In this document: in pieces, positions 25,572 to 33,709 of the stretch
Position numbering within the stretch: position 1 is the stretch's first letter
Layout: every line of letters begins with the position of its first letter
Assembly (NCBI GenBank): GCA_024277895.1
Contig: JAJRUH010000131.1
Span: 1 to 38,841 of the forward strand
Length of the DNA: 38,841 bases
Direction of reading: 5' to 3'
Source of the DNA: Bacteroidota bacterium
GTDB taxonomy: Bacteria; Bacteroidota; Bacteroidia; Bacteroidales; JAADGE01
Notes under the pieces: generated by a model
What the model saw: the letters and a program-made list of their open reading frames with translations, nothing else
The model's database searches: none
What the model was told of the DNA's origin: nothing
Position numbers and translations under genes: made by a program

Positions 25572-26552
25572 ATGAGTAGTTTCGACGACAAATTAAACAA
25601 GCACATTGACAAAGTTATTGCTTTGCAAAACAGCGAACGCGACAGAATGCTGTCGCCTGACGAACTTAAAGAACTTGATTTAAGTCTGGGAATGACAGAA
25701 GGTGAGTGGAAAAAGATGACGGAAAAAGCCGATAAAAATGTAGAATTGGCACAAAATCACTTTTATTATAAAAATTATCGAGATGCTTATTCTGTCGCAG
25801 AAGCCGCAATTTCAGTAAATCCTTGGTTAACACAGGCATTAATAATTATGGCCGATTCTGCTCTGAAAATTTATGAAACCGAAGATGAAGAAGAATTTTT
25901 AGAAAAAGCCGAAAAACATGCAAAAGAGGTTTTAAAACAAGCTCCTGCAGAAAATCGAGCAGTTGAAATTTTGTCAGTCCTGAATACGTACAAAACTTCA
26001 GAAAGAAAAGAAAAGAAAAAACTCACTAAATATGCTTTGATTAGCGGCGGTATAATATTAATTATTCTTTCAATAATATTTTTTCGACCAAAAAAAGAAA
26101 AAGCTGTTGATAATTCAATAAAATTTGAACTTATTGATGCCGAAGAAAATGCAAATGCGGCTTGGGCACAAGTTGAAAATGTTACGGCAAGGCGAGACAA
26201 ACTGATTCCGCAATTGTTTTCTGCCGTAAAAATTAATAATATCGAACTGAAAAATTTAATTAGTGAAGTTAAAAAACTTCAGGCAGGTTCAAAAAATTTA
26301 ACAGGAGATAAAAAAATTTCTGCAGAAGCCGATTTACAAAAAAAATATCAACGAATAACAAATTTGATAGCTGCACAAAATAATTCCGCGGCGGTTTCTA
26401 CTCTGATGATTCAAATAGAAGGAACTTACAACAGAATTTCCGTTGAAGGAAAACGATATAACGAAACCGTCAAAAAATATAATATTTTAGTCAAAAAATA
26501 CGGGGAAAAATATCCGCAATTTAAAATTAAATCTTATTTTAACGGACTATAA
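25572..26552 (+). CDS. Membrane protein with TPR-like N-terminus and LemA-like C-terminal domain
   Basis: The 326-residue protein has three parts. Residues about 50-140 look like tetratricopeptide helices (NHFYYKNYRDAYSVAEAAISVNPWL...). One transmembrane helix lies at about 152-170. Residues about 180-326 resemble LemA: DAEENANAAWAQVENVTARRDKLIP at its start and RISVEGKRYNETVKKYNILVKKYGEKYP at its end. LemA proteins normally begin with the membrane helix, so the cytoplasmic TPR-like part is an added domain. LemA genes often stand next to TPM-domain genes, and the next gene is one. Function is not established; an envelope role is inferred. Confidence 0.7.
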   Translation: MSSFDDKLNKHIDKVIALQNSERDRMLSPDELKELDLSLGMTEGEWKKMTEKADKNVELAQNHFYYKNYRDAYSVAEAAISVNPWLTQALIIMADSALKIYETEDEEEFLEKAEKHAKEVLKQAPAENRAVEILSVLNTYKTSERKEKKKLTKYALISGGIILIILSIIFFRPKKEKAVDNSIKFELIDAEENANAAWAQVENVTARRDKLIPQLFSAVKINNIELKNLISEVKKLQAGSKNLTGDKKISAEADLQKKYQRITNLIAAQNNSAAVSTLMIQIEGTYNRISVEGKRYNETVKKYNILVKKYGEKYPQFKIKSYFNGL

Positions 26553-26562
26553 CTAACTGCTT

Positions 26563-27849
26563 ATGAAAAAATATATTTTTACTTTTTTTTGTTTCCTTAT
26601 TTTCGGATTTTCCGGATTTTCACAATATACAATAACAACCGTTCCCGACCCCAAACTAACAGGTCTCGGCTTTGTTTCAAACCCGGATGCAATTCTTAAT
26701 AATGAAGAGATTGACAGTTTAAACTCAATGATTCAGAAAATTGAAGATTCGAGCAAAGCTCAAATTGCAGTTGTTGTTTTACAGTCAATCGGAAATGTCG
26801 TTCCCAAAAACTTTGCAACCGAACTTTTTAATTATTGGCATGTCGGAGATTCTGAAAAAAATAACGGTTTGCTTATCCTTCTTGTAATGAATCAACATCG
26901 TGTTGAATTTGAAACCGGCTACGGAATTGAAGGAATTTTATCTGATGCGGCATGTTATGATATTCAACAAAAATATATGATTCCGGAATTTAAAAACGGA
27001 AATTACGGAAAAGGAATGATACAAGGAGTTAAGGCTGTTGTAAATATTTTTTTAACGAAAGCAGAAGAAATAAAACCGACGGAAGAAATGCAGTCAAACA
27101 ATACCAACAATTTATATAATAACAATTCATCTTCAGAAAATATTTTAAGATACAGTTCGGAAAAAGATAATGATATTCTTATTTTTTATATTACGTTTAG
27201 CATTTTTGCAATATTAATTTTCTTTGTTTTATTATTTGTTGCGATATTAAAAAAAGATTTCTTTATTCGGTATCAACTGCTGCGTATTTTCAGACTTTAT
27301 ATTTGGTTTATTTTAATCCCGATCCCTTTTATCGGAATTTATTTTTGGGTAAAATATTTAACGAACAAATGGAGAGATACCCCGAGAATCAGCGCGAAAA
27401 CAGGTAAAATAATGCATAAACTTTCCGAAACAGAAGATGATAAGTTTCTTAAAAAGGGAGAAATTGCCGAAGAAGCAGTTAAGTCTGTCGATTATGATGT
27501 TTGGATTTCCGGAGAAGAGGACGATATTTTAATTCAAAAATACAAACGCTGGTTTTCAAAATATAATGCTTGTCCGAAATGTAAATATAAAACCTATTAC
27601 AAAGTTTACGATAAGGTTATAACTTCTGCAACTTACAGCAGGTCAGGAAAAGGCGAACGATTATACAAATGCACGAATTGCGGGTTTTCCAAAAAAATAA
27701 CATATACCATTCCTAAAAAAACACGAACATCTTCTTCCGGTTCCGGGTCTTCATCGTGGAGTGGGGGAAGTTCTTCATGGTCATCCGGAGGGAGTTCCTC
27801 ATGGGGCGGCGGAAGTTCCGGAGGCGGCGGAGCAGGAAGCAGTTGGTAA
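26563..27849 (+). CDS. TPM-domain membrane protein (YgcG-like) with zinc ribbon and Gly/Ser/Trp-rich tail
   Basis: The 428-residue protein has a signal peptide (to about residue 20), then a TPM domain at about 30-165 (VSNPDAILNNEEIDSLNSMI, QIAVVVLQSIG, NNGLLILLVMNQHRVEFETGYGIEGILSDA). Two transmembrane helices lie at about 205-227 and 243-265. A soluble part contains CPKCKYKTYY and CTNCGFSKK, a zinc ribbon. The last 40 residues are made of Gly, Ser and Trp (GSSSWSGGSSSW...), as in many TPM proteins. Family knowledge: TPM domains occur in a photosystem II repair factor with phosphatase activity. It forms a set with the LemA-like and zinc-ribbon genes. Confidence 0.85.
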   Translation: MKKYIFTFFCFLIFGFSGFSQYTITTVPDPKLTGLGFVSNPDAILNNEEIDSLNSMIQKIEDSSKAQIAVVVLQSIGNVVPKNFATELFNYWHVGDSEKNNGLLILLVMNQHRVEFETGYGIEGILSDAACYDIQQKYMIPEFKNGNYGKGMIQGVKAVVNIFLTKAEEIKPTEEMQSNNTNNLYNNNSSSENILRYSSEKDNDILIFYITFSIFAILIFFVLLFVAILKKDFFIRYQLLRIFRLYIWFILIPIPFIGIYFWVKYLTNKWRDTPRISAKTGKIMHKLSETEDDKFLKKGEIAEEAVKSVDYDVWISGEEDDILIQKYKRWFSKYNACPKCKYKTYYKVYDKVITSATYSRSGKGERLYKCTNCGFSKKITYTIPKKTRTSSSGSGSSSWSGGSSSWSSGGSSSWGGGSSGGGGAGSSW

Positions 27850-27911
27850 AATAGTTGTTGTAAAACAAAATTTAAATTTTGCCGTTTTCTGATTTGGAAA
27901 ACAGTTTTTTT

Positions 27912-27919
27912 TATTTTTG
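27912..27919 (+). promoter_or_regulatory. -7 element upstream of trxA
   Basis: TATTTTTG followed by CAG matches TAnnTTTG, 40 bp before the trxA ATG; a TTTG lies 15 bp upstream, slightly close for a -33 box. Confidence 0.5.
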
Positions 27920-27959
27920 CAGAAATTCAGAATTTTAAAATCATAAAAAAGAAAATATT

Positions 27960-28280
27960 ATGGCAGTAACAGAAGTAACAGATGCAACTTTTGAAGAAAT
28001 TGTTTTAAAATCAGAAATTCCCGTTATGATTGATTTATGGGCTGTATGGTGCGGACCATGCAGAATGATACACCCTATTATCGAAGAAATTTCGGAAGAA
28101 TACGCCGGAAAAGCATTAATGACAAAACTTGATGTTGATAACAACAGAAAAACAGCTATGAAATACGGAATCAGAAATATTCCTACTGTTTTGTTCATAA
28201 AAAACGGAGATGTTGTTGATAAACAAGTCGGAGCTGTGCCGAAAAAGAAATTTACAGATAAATTAGACGCAATTCTTTAA
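27960..28280 (+). CDS. trxA: Thioredoxin
   Basis: A 106-residue cytoplasmic thioredoxin with the redox motif WCGPC (C31 and C34) and the cis-proline in RNIPTVLFIKNG. No signal peptide is present. It reduces disulfides in cytoplasmic proteins at the expense of thioredoxin reductase. It is usually found right after dnaE in Bacteroidota; here it has its own promoter-like element. Confidence 0.95.
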   Translation: MAVTEVTDATFEEIVLKSEIPVMIDLWAVWCGPCRMIHPIIEEISEEYAGKALMTKLDVDNNRKTAMKYGIRNIPTVLFIKNGDVVDKQVGAVPKKKFTDKLDAIL

Positions 28281-28326
28281 AAATTAATTAACTTTTGCCG
28301 GAGAAAAAACTTCGGCAAAAATTTTT

Positions 28327-29241
28327 ATGAAAAACATCCGTGACATAGACGAATTGAAACAATTTAAAAATCTTGAATTTCTTGCAAAACAAGTTGTTGA
28401 AGGTTTTGTTACAGGTTTGCACAAAAGTCCGTTTCACGGGTTTTCCGTTGAGTTTTCGGAACACCGCTTATACAATACAGGTGAATCTGTAAAAAATATT
28501 GATTGGAAACTCTACGGCAAAACCGACAAACTTTTTGTAAAACGTTACGAAGAAGAAACCAATCTACGTTGCAGAATTATTATTGATACTTCGTCTTCAA
28601 TGTTATTTCCTTACAAAAACACAAACAGCAAATTAGCATTTTCAATTTTTTGTGCCGCCTCATTAATTCATCTTTTCAGAAAACAACGAGATGCTGCCGG
28701 ATTAACATTTTTCTCCGAAAATATTGATTTACATACACAAACAAAAATGTCCACATCTCACAGCCGGATGCTTTTTCAGTATTTAAATCAGCTTTTAACG
28801 AAACGAACGGAATTAAACCGAAAAACAAATCCGTCAAAGTTGCTGCACTTAATTTCAGAAAAAATTCATAAACGCTCACTGGTAATTATTTTCAGTGATA
28901 TGTTCAGTTCCGAAGAACCCGAAAAACTGTTTTCGGCACTTCAACATTTAAAACACAACAAACACGAAGTTATTTTATTTCACGTTACGGACAAAGCACA
29001 TGAGCTTGATTTTCAATATAATAACCGTCCTTATAAATTTATTGATATGGAAACGGGCGAAAGCATTAAGTTAAATCCGAACGAAATTCGAAATTCATAT
29101 ATTTTTTCATCAAAAGGATATGTTAATAAATTAAAACTAAAATGCGGACAATATAAAATCGATTTTGTTGAAGCCGACGTAAATTCCGATTTTAAAGAAG
29201 TTCTGATTCCCTACCTTATAAAACGCAGTAAATTGCATTAG
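28327..29241 (+). CDS. DUF58 domain protein with vWA-like fold
   Basis: The 304-residue protein has the DUF58 signature GESVKNIDWKLYGKTDKLFVKRYEEET (residues about 53-79), followed by IIIDTSSSMLFPY, a MIDAS-like D-x-S-x-S motif. No transmembrane helix is visible. DUF58 proteins usually work with MoxR-type AAA+ ATPases; a moxR gene is at 35325 in the same window but not adjacent. Here the gene follows trxA by about 46 bp. Exact function unknown. Confidence 0.88.
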   Translation: MKNIRDIDELKQFKNLEFLAKQVVEGFVTGLHKSPFHGFSVEFSEHRLYNTGESVKNIDWKLYGKTDKLFVKRYEEETNLRCRIIIDTSSSMLFPYKNTNSKLAFSIFCAASLIHLFRKQRDAAGLTFFSENIDLHTQTKMSTSHSRMLFQYLNQLLTKRTELNRKTNPSKLLHLISEKIHKRSLVIIFSDMFSSEEPEKLFSALQHLKHNKHEVILFHVTDKAHELDFQYNNRPYKFIDMETGESIKLNPNEIRNSYIFSSKGYVNKLKLKCGQYKIDFVEADVNSDFKEVLIPYLIKRSKLH

Positions 29242-29248
29242 GACAGAC

Positions 29249-29295
29249 AATCATCTGATGAGTTATAGTTAAAATAAATAATTCATCAGATGATT
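29249..29295. terminator. Bidirectional terminator between the DUF58 gene and ribD
   Basis: AATCATCTGATGA (29249-29261) and TCATCAGATGATT (29283-29295) form a perfect 13-bp inverted repeat around a 21-nt AT-rich loop. The right arm includes the ribD stop codon. T-tracts are weak, so it may end transcription or only protect 3' ends. Confidence 0.6.
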
Positions 29296-30344
29296 TGTGT
29301 GTTTTCAAAAGTAAACAACTTGCTGCCGGAAATTATTTCCTTTTTTACGGGTTTTTTTGAAATTTTCGGAGCTTTTATTCCTGTTTTGAAAAACTTATCT
29401 CCGATAAAAATCTGTGCCTCGTCCCATAAATTTTCTTGTATAAATGAATTTAAAGTAATAGTTCCGCCTTCTATTATAATACTCTGAATTTCTTTTTTAT
29501 ACAAAAAATCTAAAATTTGTTTCGGGACTGATTTTTTAAAATCAATTTTGATATAATTTGTATTTTTTTTTTGCGGTTTTTCTTTTTCGGTAAAAACCAT
29601 AGTCGGAATTTTGCCCTTAAACAAGGACAAATTTTCAGATAACCGCAAATTTCTATCAAGAACAATTCGCATAGGGTTTTTTCCCGACCAATCTCGCACG
29701 TTTAAACTCGGATTGTCTTTTTCGGCAGCATTGGTACCTGCGAGTATCGATTGTTCTTCAGAACGCATTTTATGAACCAAAACACGAGCATATTCATCGG
29801 TAATCCAATTTGGTTTTATCGGTGTGTCCGGTGTTCTTTCAAAATCAATGAACCCGTCAATCGTTTGAGCCCATTTTAAAATTACGAAAGGTCGTTTTTT
29901 CTCGTGAAAAGTAAAAAATCTTTTGTTTAACTCTTTGCTTTCCTTTTCCAAAACTCCTGCGATAACGTTAATTCCGGCAGAATGCATTATTTTAATTCCT
30001 TTTCCGTCAACTTTTTCAAAACTGTCGCGACACCCGATTACGACACGCGGAATTTTTAAATCAACAATCATTTTGGAACAAGCCGGAGTTCGCCCTTGAT
30101 GTGCGCAAGGTTCTAAATTTACGTAAAGTGTCGATTTTTTCAGTAATTTTTTATCTTTTACGGAATTTACGGCATTTACTTCGGCATGCGGTTCTCCGGC
30201 TTTTTTATGGAATCCTTCGCCGATAATTTTTTCTTCATACACAATTACCGAGCCCACAAGCGGATTGGGATAAGTGTTTCCTAAACCGTTTTTTGCGAGT
30301 TGCAAACAGCGTTGCATATATTTTTTATCTTCTTGTTCCTGCAT
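29286..30344 (-). CDS. ribD: Bifunctional diaminohydroxyphosphoribosylaminopyrimidine deaminase / reductase
   Basis: RibD carries out the second and third steps of riboflavin synthesis. The N-terminal deaminase domain has the zinc motifs HAEVNAV and EPCAHQGRTPACSK, preceded by YPNPLVGSVIV. The C-terminal reductase domain has ILKWAQTIDGFID, NPSLNVRDW and IIEGGTITLNSFI. I start it at ATG 30344 (352 residues); the frame extends to a TTG at 30371, which is less likely. It is divergent from prmC and converges with the DUF58 gene over a hairpin. Confidence 0.95.
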   Translation of the reverse strand: MQEQEDKKYMQRCLQLAKNGLGNTYPNPLVGSVIVYEEKIIGEGFHKKAGEPHAEVNAVNSVKDKKLLKKSTLYVNLEPCAHQGRTPACSKMIVDLKIPRVVIGCRDSFEKVDGKGIKIMHSAGINVIAGVLEKESKELNKRFFTFHEKKRPFVILKWAQTIDGFIDFERTPDTPIKPNWITDEYARVLVHKMRSEEQSILAGTNAAEKDNPSLNVRDWSGKNPMRIVLDRNLRLSENLSLFKGKIPTMVFTEKEKPQKKNTNYIKIDFKKSVPKQILDFLYKKEIQSIIIEGGTITLNSFIQENLWDEAQIFIGDKFFKTGIKAPKISKKPVKKEIISGSKLFTFENTQII

Positions 30345-30387
30345 TTTTAACTTTATTTTTTGTTGCCCCAAAAAGACCGGTTATTTT

Positions 30388-30442
30388 TGTCGCCTTCGAA
30401 AAGACGACTTACAACTGTCGCCTCACAGAGAAGATTTACAAA
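30388..30442. repeat. Tandem pair of 27-28-nt repeats between ribD and prmC
   Basis: Two units lie head to tail at 30388-30415 and 30416-30442. Each starts TGTCGCC and ends with a form of ACTTACAA. They match two further units inside prmC (30979-31032). The ends contain a small inverted repeat (GTCG...CGAC). There are no spacers, so this is not a CRISPR array. The pair lies 15 bp before the prmC start codon. Confidence 0.75.
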
Positions 30443-30457
30443 AAGCGAACTTAAATT

Positions 30458-31348
30458 ATGACAATTAAAGAAGCAAAGATATACATTCACAATGAAATAT
30501 CCGGTTTTTATCCGGAAAATGAAATTTCGGCATTTATTCGCATTATTTTTTCCGATGTTTTTAATATTTCTTCCGTTGAAACAGTTTTAAAAGAAAACGA
30601 AAAATTTTCTAAAGAAAAAAATTTTAAAATTACGAAAATCGTAAGTCGCTTAAAAAACTTTGAACCGCTTCAATATATAATCGGACATACCGAATTTTAC
30701 GATTTGAAATTTAAAGTAACTCCCGATGTTTTAATTCCGCGACCTGAAACCGAAGAGCTTGTTAATTTAATTATTTCCGAAAATAAAACTCGGAAAAATT
30801 TTAAAATTATTGATATAGGAACGGGCAGCGGTTGTATTGCAATTTCTTTGGCAAAAAATTTGTTTTCGGCAGAAATTTTTGCTCTTGATATAAGCTCCGA
30901 AGCATTAAAAGTTGCCGAAAGTAATGCTTTGAATAATTCGGTTAAAGTTTCTTTCTTTCAGGAAGATATTTTAAGAAATGTCGCCTCAAACAAGCGGCTT
31001 ACAAATGTCGCCTCGGAGAAACGACTTGCAAATCAAAAATTTGATATTATCGTAAGTAATCCTCCTTATGTTCGGTTTTCGGAAAAAAGGCAAATGAGCA
31101 AAAACGTATTAGATTTTGAACCGGAAACAGCACTTTTTGTCGAAGACAAAAATCCTTTGATTTTTTATCAGGCGATTACGAATTTTGCAAAAACACATCT
31201 TTCGAAAAGCGGAACGTTATATTTTGAAATTAACGAGGTTTTCGGAAAAAAAATTGAAAATTTAATGCTTTTATCCGGTTTTTCGAAAGTTAAAATTATT
31301 AAAGACATAAACGGGAAAGACCGATTTGTTGCAGGGGTAAAAAACTAA
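30458..31348 (+). CDS. prmC: Peptide chain release factor N5-glutamine methyltransferase
   Basis: PrmC methylates the Gln of the GGQ motif in release factors RF1 and RF2. The 296-residue protein has an N-terminal helical domain (to about 85), the linker EPLQYIIGHTEFYDLKF, the SAM-binding motif IDIGTGSGCIAISLAK and the catalytic NPPYV (residues 201-205). Between the SAM domain and NPPYV is an in-frame insertion, residues 174-191, made of two 9-residue repeats, NVASNKRLT and NVASEKRLA. They are encoded by 27-nt repeats also present upstream of the gene (30388-30442). The insertion lies on the loop just before the catalytic strand and seems compatible with function. Confidence 0.95.
   Translation: MTIKEAKIYIHNEISGFYPENEISAFIRIIFSDVFNISSVETVLKENEKFSKEKNFKITKIVSRLKNFEPLQYIIGHTEFYDLKFKVTPDVLIPRPETEELVNLIISENKTRKNFKIIDIGTGSGCIAISLAKNLFSAEIFALDISSEALKVAESNALNNSVKVSFFQEDILRNVASNKRLTNVASEKRLANQKFDIIVSNPPYVRFSEKRQMSKNVLDFEPETALFVEDKNPLIFYQAITNFAKTHLSKSGTLYFEINEVFGKKIENLMLLSGFSKVKIIKDINGKDRFVAGVKN
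30979..31032. repeat. Tandem pair of 27-nt repeats inside prmC
   Basis: Units at 30979-31005 and 31006-31032 match each other at about 21 of 27 positions and belong to the same family as 30388-30442. As 27 is a multiple of 3 the frame is kept, and each unit encodes nine residues of the NVASxKRLx type. Confidence 0.8.
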
Positions 31349-31361
31349 CATAGCCTTTATA

Positions 31362-31396
31362 GAACCTTTAAACTGTTTGCAACCGTTAAAAGGTTC
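31362..31396. repeat. Inverted repeat downstream of prmC
   Basis: GAACCTTT and AAAGGTTC pair perfectly, and the stem continues inward by AAC/GTT after an A-A mismatch, giving a long hairpin. No T-run follows, so it does not look like a simple intrinsic terminator. It could stabilise the prmC transcript end. Confidence 0.5.
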
Positions 31397-31544
31397 GAGA
31401 TTAAAACTGTGGTCACTAAGAGGATGAATAACGTACACCTGTCCGAATGTTAAATATAAATCATACAAAAAAAGATGTATATTGCACTTGTAAAAAAAGA
31501 GTAAACATATTTCAAGATAATACAGATTCTAAAAATTACTATTA

Positions 31545-33605
31545 ATGAAAAAACAATATTTTAAAGGATTTGCGGTAATACTATTTTTATTATGCGCAAA
31601 AATTATGTTTAGCCAAAACATTATTCAAAACGGAAATTTTGAAAACGGCAGTACTGATTGGTTTTTAATTAACTCAGATACAGGGGCATCTGTTGTTATT
31701 GATAATACTGTTTTTTTTCAGGGAAGCAGCAGTATCAAACTGAAAATAAATAATATTACATCAAACATAACTGCCGGCATTTTTCAATCTTTAAATATTT
31801 CTTCCAACACAACATATTTTTTTTCTTATGCAATTAAAACAGATAACGTAAATTTATTTGCATTTCCATATTTTAAATTTCATAACGAAACAGATTCTTT
31901 TATGATAAAATCATATGTCTCAAGCAGAACAAAAGATTGGACAATTTATAATCTGAGAATTACCACACCTCCTAATGTTAACAAACTTGATTTTTTTATT
32001 CTGCTGACAGGAAATACAGGAACAGTTTGGGTTGATATAATCAATTTTTCAGAAGTGTCAACTATCGGGTTACTCAGTTTTATGGTAGATTGCAATACCG
32101 TAACAGATACATTTAATTCAAAATTATTATCAACAAACAGTTCTCCGGTAACACCAACATCTCCCAATAATCTTACAGCAAAATTTCAGGAAATTGGGAT
32201 TAACGGGGTCAGGACTCACGACATCTACGGAAGTTGTGATATTCATCTTATTTTTCCGGATTTTACGGCAGACCCCTTAAATCCGGATTCCTATGATTTT
32301 ACAACTACGGATAATGTTATTCAATCTATTATCAATAGCGGAGCTACTCCTTTATACAGACTGGGAGAAACATATGACGGGACACCAAATCTTTTTAATC
32401 CGCCTTCCGATTTTGACAAATGGGCAACAATATGCCTTCAAATTGTAAAACATTATAATGCCGGATGGAATAATGGTTTCTATTACAATATAAAAAAATG
32501 GGAAATATGGAACGAACCTGACTTATATAGCTATTGGACGGGAACCTCGCAACAGTTTTATAATTTATATAAAAAAACAGCATTAAAAATAAAGAATTTT
32601 GATCAACATTTAAAAATCGGAGCTGCGGGATTTTCATCAATAAATAATACAAGATTTCTGGATTCTTTTTTAGATTCAATTAGTTCCGATACTGTACCCA
32701 TTGATTTTATCTCATATCATTTTTATAATTTTGCTAATCCTTATTATTATTCTGTTCAGCAACAAGATTTGCAAACATTACTGTCAAAATATGGTTTAAG
32801 TAACATAGAAACTGACTTGACAGAATGGAATAGTTATGAATATAATGCCGAAACAACTTTAACCGAATATGGCAGAGATGATGCCTTATCTGCAGCACTG
32901 ACAGCATCCGGTTTGTATTATTTACAAAACTCAACATTAACAGATGCCTACAGATACAGAACCGATGAATATTTTTTTGGCTTATTCAGAAACAACGGGA
33001 GTTATTCCTATTCCGGACTTGCCTTTAATGCCGTCGGAAACTATAATAAAAATAACCAATGGTTATACACAGCAGGAAGTGACAGCTCCGGTGCTGTATG
33101 TTTTGCCGGAAAATCAATCTCTGATGATGATTTTAGTATAATTGTTTCTAATCCGAACAAACCATCATCCGGATATTCTGTTACCATACAAAACTTATTG
33201 CAAAATTATAATTATAAAATTACAAGAATTGACAAAAACAAAGAATTAATTATAGTTGACAGCGGAAAGGTTTCTCCTTCAAATAATACCATAACATCTG
33301 CAGTTTCATTTCCTTATGTTGATTTGATAACATTTGAAAATGCGTCTTTGGGAATAAACAATTCATCCGGAATAAAATCGGATATTTATTTATACCCAAA
33401 TCCGACAACCGGCATTGTTAATATATTAAAAGACAAAACATATAAAAATATTAGTGTTTTAATATTTACAATTTCGGGTGAAAAAATCTTAGATTTCAGA
33501 AACCAAACTAAAATAGATATTAATTCTCTTTCTGCCGGAATCTATTTTATTAAAATCATTGCGGATGATAAAATTGAAACAAAAAAAATCATAAAAATTA
33601 AATAA
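31545..33605 (+). CDS. Secreted GH39-like glycoside hydrolase with type IX secretion sorting domain
   Basis: The 686-residue protein has a signal peptide (to about residue 23, ending MFSQ), an N-terminal beta-sandwich resembling carbohydrate-binding modules (NIIQNGNFENGSTDW..., about 25-170), a TIM-barrel domain (about 175-520) and a C-terminal type IX secretion sorting domain (LYPNPTTGIVNI... to SLSAGIYFIKI). In the barrel the likely acid/base is E324 in WEIWNEPDL and the likely nucleophile E427 in LTEWNS, the GH39 (beta-xylosidase-like) arrangement. It would be exported by the type IX system to the cell surface or medium. The substrate cannot be told from sequence alone. It has no SusCD or other carbohydrate genes nearby. 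Confidence 0.8.
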   Translation: MKKQYFKGFAVILFLLCAKIMFSQNIIQNGNFENGSTDWFLINSDTGASVVIDNTVFFQGSSSIKLKINNITSNITAGIFQSLNISSNTTYFFSYAIKTDNVNLFAFPYFKFHNETDSFMIKSYVSSRTKDWTIYNLRITTPPNVNKLDFFILLTGNTGTVWVDIINFSEVSTIGLLSFMVDCNTVTDTFNSKLLSTNSSPVTPTSPNNLTAKFQEIGINGVRTHDIYGSCDIHLIFPDFTADPLNPDSYDFTTTDNVIQSIINSGATPLYRLGETYDGTPNLFNPPSDFDKWATICLQIVKHYNAGWNNGFYYNIKKWEIWNEPDLYSYWTGTSQQFYNLYKKTALKIKNFDQHLKIGAAGFSSINNTRFLDSFLDSISSDTVPIDFISYHFYNFANPYYYSVQQQDLQTLLSKYGLSNIETDLTEWNSYEYNAETTLTEYGRDDALSAALTASGLYYLQNSTLTDAYRYRTDEYFFGLFRNNGSYSYSGLAFNAVGNYNKNNQWLYTAGSDSSGAVCFAGKSISDDDFSIIVSNPNKPSSGYSVTIQNLLQNYNYKITRIDKNKELIIVDSGKVSPSNNTITSAVSFPYVDLITFENASLGINNSSGIKSDIYLYPNPTTGIVNILKDKTYKNISVLIFTISGEKILDFRNQTKIDINSLSAGIYFIKIIADDKIETKKIIKIK

Positions 33606-33709
33606 GTATTAAATATTTTTCTGAAATAAATTAACACACATAAACACATTGTGTGTATCTTATATTGAGACATTTGAAGTTAATACAGACTTACGGCATT
33701 TCTTCGGTT

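Noticed and set aside
30345-30371. TTG start for ribD nine codons upstream
   Set aside because: The ATG at 30344 gives a normal RibD N-terminus; the extra residues have no family support.
30388-31032. Possible CRISPR array from the regularly sized repeats
   Set aside because: Units are directly adjacent without spacers, occur as two separate pairs and no cas genes are present.
31362-31396. Intrinsic terminator for prmC
   Set aside because: The stem is good but no T-run follows; kept only as an inverted repeat.
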